64,000 bases of DNA from Ideonella alba (GTDB lineage Bacteria; Pseudomonadota; Gammaproteobacteria; Burkholderiales; Burkholderiaceae_C), in contig NZ_JAGQDF010000001.1 of the NCBI RefSeq assembly GCF_018069875.1, forward strand, positions 248,001 to 312,000, in the 5' to 3' direction. The notes beneath the pieces were generated by a model. That model was not told the DNA's origin, searched no databases, and saw nothing but the letters and a program-made list of their open reading frames with translations. The translations under genes were made by a program, and so were the position numbers. Of this stretch, positions 43,982 to 52,281 are shown piece after piece. Positions within the stretch are counted from its first letter, which is position 1. Every line of letters begins with the position of its first letter.

Positions 43982-44771
43982 CCGGCGCGGCCCGCGCCAG
44001 GTGCCGCCGCCCCAGGGCAGCACCACCCGGCCGGCTGGCCACTACACCCGCTTCATCCCGCGCGAGGAGCTGTCGGCCTTCTCGAACTGGACCCCGGATG
44101 CCTTCGTCGGCCTGGCCGACGAGACCGAGCCGGTGCCCGTCGGCCTGCGCCGGGCGCCCACTGTGCCGGTCGAACCGCCGCCCGCGCCCGAGCCGCCACC
44201 CCTGGCCGGCCCCAGCGAAGAAGACTGGCTGCAGCGTGTCCAGGAGGCGCGCCAGCAGGGCTACCAGGACGGCTACCGCGATGGCCTGCAGGCGCTGGAC
44301 GCCGCCCGGCGCCAGCACCTGCAGCAGGTCACCGCGCAGTTCGCCGGCCTGGCCAGTGCCTTCGAGGACCAGATGATGGCGCTGGAGCAGCGCATGGCCG
44401 AGGCCGTCACCGCCACCGCGCTGGCGCTGGCGCGCCAGGTGGTGCGCAGCGAACTCAGCCAACGGCCCGAGCTGGTGCGTCAGGTGGCCCAGGAGGCGAT
44501 CGGTGCCGTGGTGCTGTCGGCCCGCCACCTGCGCCTGCGGTTGCACCCCGAGGACCTGAGCCTGGTGGCTGCCGATGACGGCGAACTGCTGCGTTCGCGC
44601 GAGGTTCAGCTGCAGCCCGACCCGGGCCTGCAGCGTGGCGGCTGCGTGGTCGAGTCCGACCTGGGCCGCGTCGATGCCCGCATCGGTCAGCGCTGGGCGC
44701 AGGCCGTGGCGGTGTTCGGCGCCGACCTGCCGCTCGACGGTGACACCGCACCGGGTGGAGACGCGCCATGA
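43968..44771 (+). CDS. fliH: Flagellar assembly protein FliH
   Basis: A 267-residue stator-like partner of the FliI ATPase. After a Pro-rich N-terminal part ([18 protein letters not shown]), a GxxxG-like helical stretch follows ([20 protein letters not shown]), then the FliH C-terminal domain ([52 protein letters not shown]). The ATG at 43968 lies within the end of fliG and has GGGAGG at good spacing. Its stop overlaps the fliI start by four bases. Confidence 0.95.
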   Translation: MTSSDRRGPRQVPPPQGSTTRPAGHYTRFIPREELSAFSNWTPDAFVGLADETEPVPVGLRRAPTVPVEPPPAPEPPPLAGPSEEDWLQRVQEARQQGYQDGYRDGLQALDAARRQHLQQVTAQFAGLASAFEDQMMALEQRMAEAVTATALALARQVVRSELSQRPELVRQVAQEAIGAVVLSARHLRLRLHPEDLSLVAADDGELLRSREVQLQPDPGLQRGGCVVESDLGRVDARIGQRWAQAVAVFGADLPLDGDTAPGGDAP

Positions 44772-46168
44772 CCGCGTCCGACCGCGCCCTGCGCTGGGAG
44801 CGCTACCTGGCCGACCTGGGCCGCTATGCGGCACTGCGCCAGCCGCTGGAGATGGAAGGCTCGCTGGTGCGCGTCACCGGCCTGGTGCTGGAAGCCACCG
44901 GCGTGCGGGCCCCGGTGGGCGCCGTCTGCGCCGTGGGCATGCCGGGCGACACGCCGGTCACCGCCGAGGTCGTGGGCTTCGATGGCGACCGTGCCTACCT
45001 GATGCCCACCGGCGAACTGCACGGCCTGGCCAGCGGGGCCCGCGTGGCGCCGCTGCCGGTGCCCCAGCTGCCACCGCGCCTGGGCGCCGAGAACCACCCC
45101 TGGCGCCGCACCGAAGACCGCGGTCTGCACCTGCCGATCGGCGACGGCCTGCTGGGCCGCGTCATCGATGCCCATGGCCAGCCGATGGACCGCGCGGGCC
45201 CGCTGCAGGAGGTGCAGAACGAACCGATGCTGCGCCGCCCGATCAATGCGATGGACCGTGACCCGGTGCGCACCCCGCTGGACACCGGCGTGCGGGCGAT
45301 CAATGCGCTGCTCACCGTGGGGCGCGGCCAGCGCCTGGGCCTGTTCGCCGGCACCGGCGTGGGCAAGTCGGTGCTGCTGGGCATGATGGCGCGCTACACC
45401 GAGGCCGATGTCATCGTTGTCGGCCTGATCGGCGAGCGCGGCCGCGAAGTCAAGGAGTTCATCGAGGACATCCTGGGCGAGGAGGGCCTGCGCCGCGCCG
45501 TGGTGGTGGCCGCGCCCGCCGATGCGCCGCCGCTGGTGCGCATGCAGGGCGCCAGCTACGCCACCGCGATCGCCGAGCACTTCCGCGACAAGGGCCAGCA
45601 CGTGCTGCTGCTGATGGACTCGCTGACCCGCTACGCGATGGCCCAGCGCGAGATCGCCCTGGCCATCGGCGAGCCCCCCGCCACCAAGGGCTACCCGCCC
45701 AGCTGCTTCGCCAAGCTGCCGCAGCTGGTCGAGCGCAGCGGCAACGGCCTGGCCGGCGGCGGCTCGATCACCGCCTTCTACACCGTGCTGACCGAAGGCG
45801 ACGACCCGCAGGACCCGATCGCCGATGCCGCCCGCGGCATCCTGGACGGCCACATCGTGCTCTCGCGCGAGCTGGCCGAGAGCGGCCACTTTCCGGCGAT
45901 CGATGTGGAACGCTCGATCTCGCGCGTGATGAACGCGGTGGCCGGTCGGCCGCACCTGGAGGCGGCGCGCCGCGCCCGGCAGTGGCTGGCGAAGTTCAAC
46001 AAGGCGCGCGACCTGATCCAGCTGGGCGCCTACACGCCGGGCGCCGATCCCGAGCTCGACGCCGCCGTTCGCGTGCATCCGCAGTTGATCGCGCTGCTGC
46101 AGCAGGACATGCATGAGCCGGCGCCGCTGGGCACCAGCAGTGCGCAGCTGCAGCAGCTCACCCCCTGA
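44768..46168 (+). CDS. fliI: Flagellum-specific ATPase FliI
   Basis: A 466-residue type III export ATPase. Walker A is GTGVGKS at residues 195-201, Walker B lies in [20 protein letters not shown], and the ATP-synthase-beta-like core has [19 protein letters not shown]. The N-terminal barrel is at about 20-110. C-terminal helices ([20 protein letters not shown]) contact chaperone-cargo complexes. It overlaps fliH by four bases and is followed by fliJ. Confidence 0.98.
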   Translation: MTASDRALRWERYLADLGRYAALRQPLEMEGSLVRVTGLVLEATGVRAPVGAVCAVGMPGDTPVTAEVVGFDGDRAYLMPTGELHGLASGARVAPLPVPQLPPRLGAENHPWRRTEDRGLHLPIGDGLLGRVIDAHGQPMDRAGPLQEVQNEPMLRRPINAMDRDPVRTPLDTGVRAINALLTVGRGQRLGLFAGTGVGKSVLLGMMARYTEADVIVVGLIGERGREVKEFIEDILGEEGLRRAVVVAAPADAPPLVRMQGASYATAIAEHFRDKGQHVLLLMDSLTRYAMAQREIALAIGEPPATKGYPPSCFAKLPQLVERSGNGLAGGGSITAFYTVLTEGDDPQDPIADAARGILDGHIVLSRELAESGHFPAIDVERSISRVMNAVAGRPHLEAARRARQWLAKFNKARDLIQLGAYTPGADPELDAAVRVHPQLIALLQQDMHEPAPLGTSSAQLQQLTP

Positions 46169-46193
46169 CCCCTGACCGAAAGCCCCCCGAACC

Positions 46194-46652
46194 ATGGACC
46201 GGATGCAGTTGCTGGCCACCCTGCTCGAGCGCGAGGAGCGCCGCCGCGACGAAGCCCTGGCGCACTGGCGCGGCTGCCAGCAGCGTGCCGAGGCCGCCCG
46301 CGGCCAGCACCAGGCGCTGCTGGGCTACCGCGACGAGTACCGCCAGCGCTGGGCCGGCCAGTTCCGCCAGGGCTGCGGCATCGACCTGCTGCGCTGCTAC
46401 CAGGGCTTCGTCAGCCGCCTGGACCAGGCCATCGAGATGCAGAGCCAGCAGGCCGATCACAGCCAGAACGTGCTGGACGCGGCGCTGCGCGCGCTGCGCC
46501 AGCGCGAGACCCGGGTGGCGATGGTGCGCAAGCTGATCGAGCGCCGCCAGGCCGCCGCCCAGCTGGCGCAGTCGCGCCGGGATCAGAAGACCAGCGACGA
46601 AGCCGCCCAGCGCATGGGCCGCCGCGGCCCGCGCGCGCTGCAGGCGGCCTGA
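46194..46652 (+). CDS. fliJ: Flagellar export protein FliJ
   Basis: A 152-residue antiparallel coiled coil, the gamma-subunit-like shaft of the FliI ring. It starts LLATLLEREERRRDEALAHW and is rich in Gln, Arg and Ala (CQQRAEAARGQHQALLGYRD; ALRQRETRVAMVRKLIERRQ). It has the usual family length (about 147 residues in enterics). Position between fliI and fliK supports the assignment, since FliJ sequences are poorly conserved. Confidence 0.93.
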   Translation: MDRMQLLATLLEREERRRDEALAHWRGCQQRAEAARGQHQALLGYRDEYRQRWAGQFRQGCGIDLLRCYQGFVSRLDQAIEMQSQQADHSQNVLDAALRALRQRETRVAMVRKLIERRQAAAQLAQSRRDQKTSDEAAQRMGRRGPRALQAA

Positions 46653-46677
46653 GCGTTTTTCTTCCAGAGTGCCCCCG

Positions 46678-47772
46678 ATGAGCCAGAGCGTCCACAGCAC
46701 CCCCAGCCACCCGCGCACGCCGAGCGCCCACGCCGCGCGCGGTCACGCCACGCCAGCGGGCCAGGCCGCCACCGGGACCGCCCCGGCCGGGCTGTTCGCG
46801 CTGCTGCTGCGCGGGCAGCAGGACGAGGCGCAGGAGGCCACGCCGACGACCCCGGCCCCCGAGACCGACACCGAGGACGCGTCCGCCGAGCCCCGCGCCG
46901 AGACGCCCGAGACTCCGACCGAGCGGCCCCCGCAGCCCCCCGAGGCGCCGACGCCGCCCGCCGCCTGGACGCCTACCGTGCGCGGCGCCCCCGTGGCCGA
47001 GCCCGCGCCGCCCGAGGGCAGCGCCACCGACCCGCTGCAGCGCCTGGGCGCGGCCAGCCGCGCCCGTGGCCCCCATGGCGCCGACGGCCTGGAGCGTCAG
47101 CGCCCCGTGGCCGACGACGCCGCCAGCACCGACAACCCGACACAGCGCGCCGTCCCGCACGAGGCCGCCGCCGCCCCTGACACCGCCAACGACCCGTCGC
47201 TGGCGCGCGCGGTCAGCGAGCCGGTGCCGGAGCCCGCAGCCGCGCCTGCCGCCCCCGGCACGCTGCCCAGCCTGGGCCACGTGGCCGAGACCGCCGCCCC
47301 TGCGCCCAGCCCAGCGCCCGCCGACGCCGCCACCACCGCCCGCGCCCACCTGCCGCAGCCGCCCACCAGCCCGGCTTTCGCGCCGGCGCTGGGTCTGCAA
47401 CTGAGCACCTGGTTGCGCGAGGGGGTGCAGCACGCGGCGCTGGAGCTGAACCCGGCCGAACTGGGCCCGATCGACGTGCGCATCGCGCTGCGCGATGGCC
47501 AGGCCCAGGTGGCCCTGACCGCCGACGTGCCCTTCACCCGCCAGGCCCTGGCCGACGCGCTGCCGCAACTGGCCGAGGCGCTGGGCGAGGTGGGCGTGCA
47601 GCTGTCGGGCGGCGATGTTTCCGACCAGGCGGGCCGCCGCGCCCGTGAGCAGGCCGCGTCCGGCCCGCGCACGGCCGGCCTGCCCGGCAGCGGCGGCGCC
47701 GTTGGCGGCGAGACCGCCACCCCGGCGCCGGCCAGCGCCCGCCGCCGCGGCCTGCTCGACCTCTACGCCTGA
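46678..47772 (+). CDS. fliK: Flagellar hook-length control protein FliK
   Basis: A 364-residue secreted molecular ruler. The first 250 residues are low-complexity, rich in Ala, Pro, Thr and Glu, as expected for the ruler part. The C-terminal Flg_hook domain (about 240-330) has the motif HAALELNPAELGPIDVRIAL, then DGQAQVALTADVPFTRQALA and LAEALGEVGVQLSGGDV, which makes FlhB switch export specificity. The ATG at 46678 is used, although GTG at 46669 is in frame. Strong compositional bias makes the N-terminal part hard to align. Confidence 0.93.
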   Translation: MSQSVHSTPSHPRTPSAHAARGHATPAGQAATGTAPAGLFALLLRGQQDEAQEATPTTPAPETDTEDASAEPRAETPETPTERPPQPPEAPTPPAAWTPTVRGAPVAEPAPPEGSATDPLQRLGAASRARGPHGADGLERQRPVADDAASTDNPTQRAVPHEAAAAPDTANDPSLARAVSEPVPEPAAAPAAPGTLPSLGHVAETAAPAPSPAPADAATTARAHLPQPPTSPAFAPALGLQLSTWLREGVQHAALELNPAELGPIDVRIALRDGQAQVALTADVPFTRQALADALPQLAEALGEVGVQLSGGDVSDQAGRRAREQAASGPRTAGLPGSGGAVGGETATPAPASARRRGLLDLYA

Positions 47773-47918
47773 GCGCGGCGGCATCGGGCAAGGCGGTTTC
47801 CCCCCGCTTTTCCGGCCTTCGCGCCGGCGCCGGCTCCGAATAATCGGTTGGTATCCAGGAAGGTGGCGCGGCCCGTCGGGCCCGGCCTTCCTGTCAGCAC
47901 CGTCACCGAGGAGCCGCC

Positions 47919-48548
47919 ATGTCTGCCGCCGCTGCCGCCCCAGATGCCGCCGAGGCCGCGCCCAAGAAGGGCAAGAAAAAGCTGATCATCATCATCGCCG
48001 CCGTGGCCGTGCTGCTGCTGGGCGGTGGTGGGGCCGCGTTCTACGTGATGAAGAAGAACGCCGCCGCGGCCGAAGAGGCGGCCGCCGAGGGCGAGGACGG
48101 CGAACACGGGTCGCACGCCGAGAAGAAGCCCAAGGAAAAGAAGGAGAAGAAGAAGGACGACAAGCACGCCTTGCCGGTCTTCGTGCCTCTGGATCCGTTC
48201 ACGGTCAACCTGGCCGACCGCGACAGCGACCGCTTTGCCCAGATCGGCATCACGCTGCAGGTCGAGGACGCCCACGCCGGCGACGAGATCAAGGCCTACC
48301 TGCCGGCCATCCGCAACAACATCCTGCTGCTGCTGTCACGCAAGTCCGCCCAGGACCTGGCCGGCGCCGAAGGCAAGGAACTGCTGGCCGAGGAAATCCT
48401 GCATGTGGCGGTGCAGCCGATGGGCATCGAGCTGCCCCCGCCCGGCGAAGAGGAAGCGCCCGCCAAGGGCAAGAAGAAGAAGCGCTACGACTCGATCGAG
48501 GATTCACCGATCAAGCACGTGCAGTTCTCCTCCTTCATCATTCAGTGA
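47919..48548 (+). CDS. fliL: Flagellar basal body-associated protein FliL
   Basis: A 209-residue stator-associated protein. Short cytoplasmic Lys-rich tail (KKGKKK), one TM at about 21-45 (LIIIIAAVAVLLLGGGGAAF), then a charged Glu/Lys linker and the periplasmic SPFH/stomatin-like FliL domain (VFVPLDPFTVNLADRDSDRF, QIGITLQVEDA, IRNNILLLLSRKSAQDLAGA), ending VQFSSFIIQ. An insertion of charged residues around 170-190 (KGKKKKRYDSIEDS) is longer than usual. A 107-base gap with repeat copy C precedes fliM. Confidence 0.94.
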   Translation: MSAAAAAPDAAEAAPKKGKKKLIIIIAAVAVLLLGGGGAAFYVMKKNAAAAEEAAAEGEDGEHGSHAEKKPKEKKEKKKDDKHALPVFVPLDPFTVNLADRDSDRFAQIGITLQVEDAHAGDEIKAYLPAIRNNILLLLSRKSAQDLAGAEGKELLAEEILHVAVQPMGIELPPPGEEEAPAKGKKKKRYDSIEDSPIKHVQFSSFIIQ

Positions 48549-48549
48549 C

Positions 48550-48625
48550 ATGGTGCCCCCTCGCCTTCGGCTCTGCCCCCCAGGGGGGCGCGGGCTTCGC
48601 CTTGGGAGCGGCCCGGCGGCTGCGC
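48550..48625 (+). repeat. Dispersed intergenic repeat, partial copy C
   Basis: CCCCCCAGGGGGG forms a hairpin, followed by CCTTGGGAGCGGCCCGGCGG, shared with 29748-29786 and related to the end part of copies A and B. It lies between fliL and fliM, inside an otherwise compact operon. Confidence 0.55.
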
Positions 48626-48655
48626 CCGTGAGCACCTTTATGAACTGAGCTGACC

Positions 48656-49660
48656 ATGAATCAGCAAATCCTCTCCCAGGACGAAGTCGACGCACTGCTG
48701 CAGGGCATCACCGGCGAGAGCCAGAAGCTCGAGCAGGAGGAAGTCCAGACCGGCGGCATCCGCGACTACGACCTGGCCAGCCAGGAGCGCATCGTCCGCG
48801 GCCGCATGCCGACGATGGAGATCATCTGCGAGCGCTTCGCCCGCAACATCCGCGTCGGCCTGTTCAACCTGATCCGGCGCAGCCCCGAGGTGTCGATCGG
48901 TGGCATCAAGGTGCAGAAGTACAGCGCCTTCCTGCGCGAGATCGTCGTGCCCACCAACTTCAACATCATGCAGGTGCGTCCGCTGCGCGGCTCGGGCCTG
49001 GTGGTGTGTGACCCGAGCATCGTCTTCTCGGTGATCGACGCCTTGTTCGGCGGCGCCGGCAAGTTCCACACCCGCATCGAGGGGCGCGACTTCTCGGCCA
49101 CCGAGCAGCGCGTGATCGAGCGCCTGGTCGAGGTGGTCACGGCCGAATACAAGCGCGCCTGGAAAGGCATCTATCCGCTCGAGCTGGAGTACCAGCGCAG
49201 CGAGATGCAGCCGCAGTTCGCCAACATCGCCACGCCCAGCGAGATCGTGGTCGCCACCAGCTTCACGCTGGAGATCGGCGAGACCTCGGGCCAGATCCAT
49301 TTCTGCATTCCCTACTCGACGCTGGAGCCGATCCGCGACGTGCTGTATTCGTCGATGCAGGGCGACTCCGTCGAGCCGGACCACCGCTGGGTGAACCTGC
49401 TCAAGCAGCAGATCCAGAGCGCCGAGGTCGACCTGGTGGTCGAGCTGGGCACCGCACCGGCCACGGTGGAGCAGCTGCTGGCGCTCAAGCCCGGCGACTT
49501 CATCGAGCTGGACCTCGAGCCGCTGGCGCAGGCCAAGGTGGACGGCGTGCCGGTGTTCGACTGCCACTACGGCACCTCGGACGGCCACTACGCCGTGAAG
49601 ATCGAACGTACGTTGACCGGCCCGCAGCAGGGCTGGTTGGGAGAACACCATGTCAGCTGA
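48656..49660 (+). CDS. fliM: Flagellar motor switch protein FliM
   Basis: A 334-residue C-ring protein and the CheY-P receptor. The N-terminal CheY-binding peptide is LSQDEVDALLQGI (residues 5-17). The CheC-like middle domain has YDLASQERIVRGRMPTMEII, FNIMQVRPLRGSGLVVCDP, and the GGAGKFHTRIEGRDFSATEQ segment. The C-terminal SPOA domain pairs with FliN. The gene overlaps fliN by 11 bases. All parts are intact, so the switch should be functional. Confidence 0.98.
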   Translation: MNQQILSQDEVDALLQGITGESQKLEQEEVQTGGIRDYDLASQERIVRGRMPTMEIICERFARNIRVGLFNLIRRSPEVSIGGIKVQKYSAFLREIVVPTNFNIMQVRPLRGSGLVVCDPSIVFSVIDALFGGAGKFHTRIEGRDFSATEQRVIERLVEVVTAEYKRAWKGIYPLELEYQRSEMQPQFANIATPSEIVVATSFTLEIGETSGQIHFCIPYSTLEPIRDVLYSSMQGDSVEPDHRWVNLLKQQIQSAEVDLVVELGTAPATVEQLLALKPGDFIELDLEPLAQAKVDGVPVFDCHYGTSDGHYAVKIERTLTGPQQGWLGEHHVS

Positions 49661-50093
49661 AGAAGCCAACACCCAGGACGACATGGCCGACGCGTGGGCG
49701 GCGGCACTCGCCGAGTCCGGCGCGGGCGGCGGCAACGCCGTGGCCAGCGAGGTGGCGGCCCCGGCCGAGCAGGTCGCGCCTGCGGCCTTCGCCAATTTCT
49801 CGCCCGCGGGCGCAGCGGCCGGCGCGCCCAACGACATCAACATGATCCTGGACATCCCGGTCCAGCTGACGGTTGAGCTGGGCCGTACCCGGATCCCGAT
49901 CAAGAACATCCTGCAGCTGGCGCAGGGCTCGGTGGTCGAGCTCGACGCGCTGGCCGGTGAGCCGATGGACGTGCTGGTCAACGGCTTCCTGATCGCCCAG
50001 GGCGAGGTGGTCGTGGTGAACGACAAGTTCGGCATCCGCCTGACCGACATCGTCACCCCCAGCGAGCGCATGCGCCGCCTGAGCAAGCTGTGA
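49650..50093 (+). CDS. fliN: Flagellar motor switch protein FliN
   Basis: A 147-residue C-ring protein with an Ala-rich N-terminal tail (residues 1-60) and a C-terminal SPOA domain (ILDIPVQLTVELGRTRIPIK, LQLAQGSVVELDALAGEPMD, VLVNGFLIAQGEVVVVNDKF, RLTDIVTPSERM). It forms the lower C ring and docks FliH. GAGAACACC precedes the ATG within the end of fliM. Confidence 0.97.
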   Translation: MSAEEANTQDDMADAWAAALAESGAGGGNAVASEVAAPAEQVAPAAFANFSPAGAAAGAPNDINMILDIPVQLTVELGRTRIPIKNILQLAQGSVVELDALAGEPMDVLVNGFLIAQGEVVVVNDKFGIRLTDIVTPSERMRRLSKL

Positions 50094-50464
50094 ACGGTGC
50101 TGCCACGATGAACGCCTCTTCCGCCCTGTGGCCGGTGCTGGCCTTCGTGCTGGTGCTGGTGGCGATCCCGCTGGCGCTGTGGCTGATGCGCCGCGCCGGT
50201 GTCGGCTCCGCCGGGCCGGGCAACCTGCTGCGCGCTGTGGCCGGCCTGCCGCTGTCGCCCACCCAGAAGGTGGTGGTGGTCGAACTGGGCACCGGCGGCC
50301 AGGCGCGCTGGCTGGTGCTGGGTGTGGGCCAGGACCATGTGACGCCGCTGCTGACGCTGGACGCCCCGCCCGGCAGCGCCGCGCTGCTGGGCAGCCCCCA
50401 GGGCCCGGCCGTGCAGCAGCTGCTTGACCGCTTCCGCCAGGGTGGCCAGGGGACCGCGCTGTGA
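50090..50464 (+). CDS. fliO: Flagellar biosynthesis protein FliO
   Basis: A 124-residue (GTG start, overlapping the fliN stop) or 118-residue (ATG at 50108) membrane protein. One TM at about 15-33 (VLAFVLVLVAIPLALWLM) and a cytoplasmic beta-rich part with LPLSPTQKVVVVELG, as in the FliO family. It helps assemble the FliP-FliR export-gate core. Neither start has a clear ribosome site; coupling to fliN is likely. It ends in overlap with the fliP start. Confidence 0.88.
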   Translation: MNGAATMNASSALWPVLAFVLVLVAIPLALWLMRRAGVGSAGPGNLLRAVAGLPLSPTQKVVVVELGTGGQARWLVLGVGQDHVTPLLTLDAPPGSAALLGSPQGPAVQQLLDRFRQGGQGTAL

Positions 50465-51213
50465 CCCTGACGCATCTGTCGCGGCGTGCGCTGCCGCTGG
50501 CGCTGCTGGCGCTGCCCGTGCTGGGCTGGGCGCAGAGCGGCCCGAACCTGCCCTTGCTGGTGGGGCAGGGCAGCGGTGGCACCAGCTACTCGGTGCCGAT
50601 GCAGACGCTGCTGTTCTTCACCGCGCTGAGCTTCCTGCCGGCCGTGCTGCTGCTGATGACAGGCTTCACCCGCATCGTCATCGTGCTGTCGCTGCTGCGC
50701 CAGGCGCTGGGCACCCAGGCCGCGCCGCCCAACCAGGTGGTCATCGGCCTGAGCCTGTTCCTCACCTTCTTCGTGATGTCGCCGACGATCGACAAGGTCT
50801 ATGCCGATGCCTGGCAGCCCTACCAGGCCAGCCAGATCGGCTTCGAGGAAGCGCTCAAGCGCGCCGAGGTGCCGATGCGCGGCTTCATGCTCAAGCAGAC
50901 CCGCCAGTCCGACGTGCAGCTCTTCGCCCGCCTGGCCAAGCTCGACCCGGCGGTCAAAGGCGAGGACGTGCCCTTCAAGGTGCTGGTACCGGCCTTCGTC
51001 ACCAGCGAACTCAAGAGCGCCTTCCAGATCGGCTTCCTGATCTTCATCCCCTTCCTGGTGATCGACATGGTGGTGGCCAGCGTGCTGATGTCGCTGGGCA
51101 TGATGATGCTCTCGCCGGTGCTGGTGGCGCTGCCCTTCAAGCTGATGCTCTTCGTGCTGGCCGATGGCTGGAACCTGTTGCTGGGCTCACTCGCCGCCAG
51201 TTTTGCCACCTGA
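50461..51213 (+). CDS. fliP: Flagellar export gate protein FliP
   Basis: A 250-residue export-gate subunit, starting at GTG (50461) overlapping the fliO stop. A cleavable signal (LPLALLALPVLGWAQ) is followed by four membrane segments. FliP signatures are LSFLPAVLLLMTGFTRIVIV, LSLLRQALGTQAAPPNQVVI, FVMSPTIDKVYADAWQPY and DMVVASVLMSLGMMMLSPV. It forms the FliP5-FliQ4-FliR core. Intact. Confidence 0.98.
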   Translation: MTLTHLSRRALPLALLALPVLGWAQSGPNLPLLVGQGSGGTSYSVPMQTLLFFTALSFLPAVLLLMTGFTRIVIVLSLLRQALGTQAAPPNQVVIGLSLFLTFFVMSPTIDKVYADAWQPYQASQIGFEEALKRAEVPMRGFMLKQTRQSDVQLFARLAKLDPAVKGEDVPFKVLVPAFVTSELKSAFQIGFLIFIPFLVIDMVVASVLMSLGMMMLSPVLVALPFKLMLFVLADGWNLLLGSLAASFAT

Positions 51214-51228
51214 CCCGCCCCGCTGTCC

Positions 51229-51498
51229 ATGGATGCCTCTCATGTTTTCACGATCGGCCAGCAGGGCCTGATGATCCTGCTGATGGTGTCGGCACCGATG
51301 CTGGCGGCGGTGCTGCTGGTCGGGGTGCTGGTCAGCATCTTCCAGGCCGCCACCCAGATCAACGAGGCCACGCTGAGCTTCGTGCCCAAGCTGATCGCCG
51401 CGGTGGCGGTGATGGCCGTGGCCGGTCCGTGGATGATGACCACGCTGGTCGACTACCTGCGCTCGATGCTGATGTCGATCGCCACGGCGGCCACCTGA
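51229..51498 (+). CDS. fliQ: Flagellar export gate protein FliQ
   Basis: An 89-residue protein with two membrane helices (LMILLMVSAPMLAAVLLVGV; LIAAVAVMAVAGPWMMTTLV) and the FliQ motif VSIFQAATQINEATLSFVPK between them. It forms part of the export-gate helix stack. It lies 15 bases after fliP and 21 bases before fliR. Full family length. Confidence 0.98.
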   Translation: MDASHVFTIGQQGLMILLMVSAPMLAAVLLVGVLVSIFQAATQINEATLSFVPKLIAAVAVMAVAGPWMMTTLVDYLRSMLMSIATAAT

Positions 51499-51519
51499 TC
51501 GCGGCTGCAGTCGCCGGCG

Positions 51520-52281
51520 ATGATCTCCTTCAGCGAAGCCCAGATCCTGGCCTGGATCACGCCGATCCTGTGGCCCTTCGTGCGGGTGCTGGCGCTGCTG
51601 CAGGTGCTGCCGGTGATCGGCCAGCGCCTGGTGCCGCTGCGGGTGCGCGTCGGCCTGGCGTTCCTGGTGGCGCTGGCCGCGCAGCCGATGCTGCCGCCGA
51701 TCGAGCCGGTGCCGCTGGATTCGGCGCTGGCCGTGGGCCTGGTGGCGCAGCAGCTGATGGTGGGCCTGACGCTGGGCTTCGCGGTGCGACTGGTGGTGGC
51801 CGCGGTGGAGCTGGCCGGTGAGATCGCCGGTCTGCAGATGGGCCTGAACTTCGCCGGTTTCTTCGACCCGGTCTCGGCCACCCAGGCCACCGCGAGCAGC
51901 CGCTTCTTCGGCACGCTGGTGGCCTTCCTGTTCATCGTCATCAACGGTCACCTGGCGGTGATCGAGGCGGTGGTGCGCAGCCTGGAGGTGTTCCCGGTCG
52001 GGCCGCAGCCCTTCGCCTTCCTGGCCGCCACCCGGCCTCACGAGTGGGGCGCCGAGGTGTTCCGCATGGGCCTGTGGATGGCGATGCCGCTGATCGCGAT
52101 GCTGATGCTGGTGAACCTGGTGCTGGGCGTGGTCTCGCGCGTGGCGCCGCAGGTGCACATCTTCTCGCTGGGCTTTCCGGTCACCGTGGCCGTGGGCCTG
52201 ATCGGCCTGATGGCGATGCTGCCGATGCTCCAGACGCCCTTCGTGGCCACGCTGGAGCGGATGCTGGCGCCGTTCAGGTAG
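51520..52281 (+). CDS. fliR: Flagellar export gate protein FliR
   Basis: A 253-residue membrane protein with about six helices, the single FliR of the export gate. Family segments are WPFVRVLALLQVLPVIGQR, LGFAVRLVVAAVELAGEIAG, LQMGLNFAGFFDPVSATQA, and MPLIAMLMLVNLVLGVVSRV. Its 3' end overlaps by eight bases with the convergent diguanylate cyclase gene. It ends the fliFGHIJK-L-MNOPQR run; flhB resumes 1.3 kb further. Confidence 0.97.
   Translation: MISFSEAQILAWITPILWPFVRVLALLQVLPVIGQRLVPLRVRVGLAFLVALAAQPMLPPIEPVPLDSALAVGLVAQQLMVGLTLGFAVRLVVAAVELAGEIAGLQMGLNFAGFFDPVSATQATASSRFFGTLVAFLFIVINGHLAVIEAVVRSLEVFPVGPQPFAFLAATRPHEWGAEVFRMGLWMAMPLIAMLMLVNLVLGVVSRVAPQVHIFSLGFPVTVAVGLIGLMAMLPMLQTPFVATLERMLAPFR

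Noticed and set aside
41153-44026. Very long open frame (957 codons) on the minus strand opposite fliF and fliG
   Set aside because: It is antisense to two clear genes; high GC removes stop codons in this frame. The translation is His/Gly/Gln-rich and has no domain.
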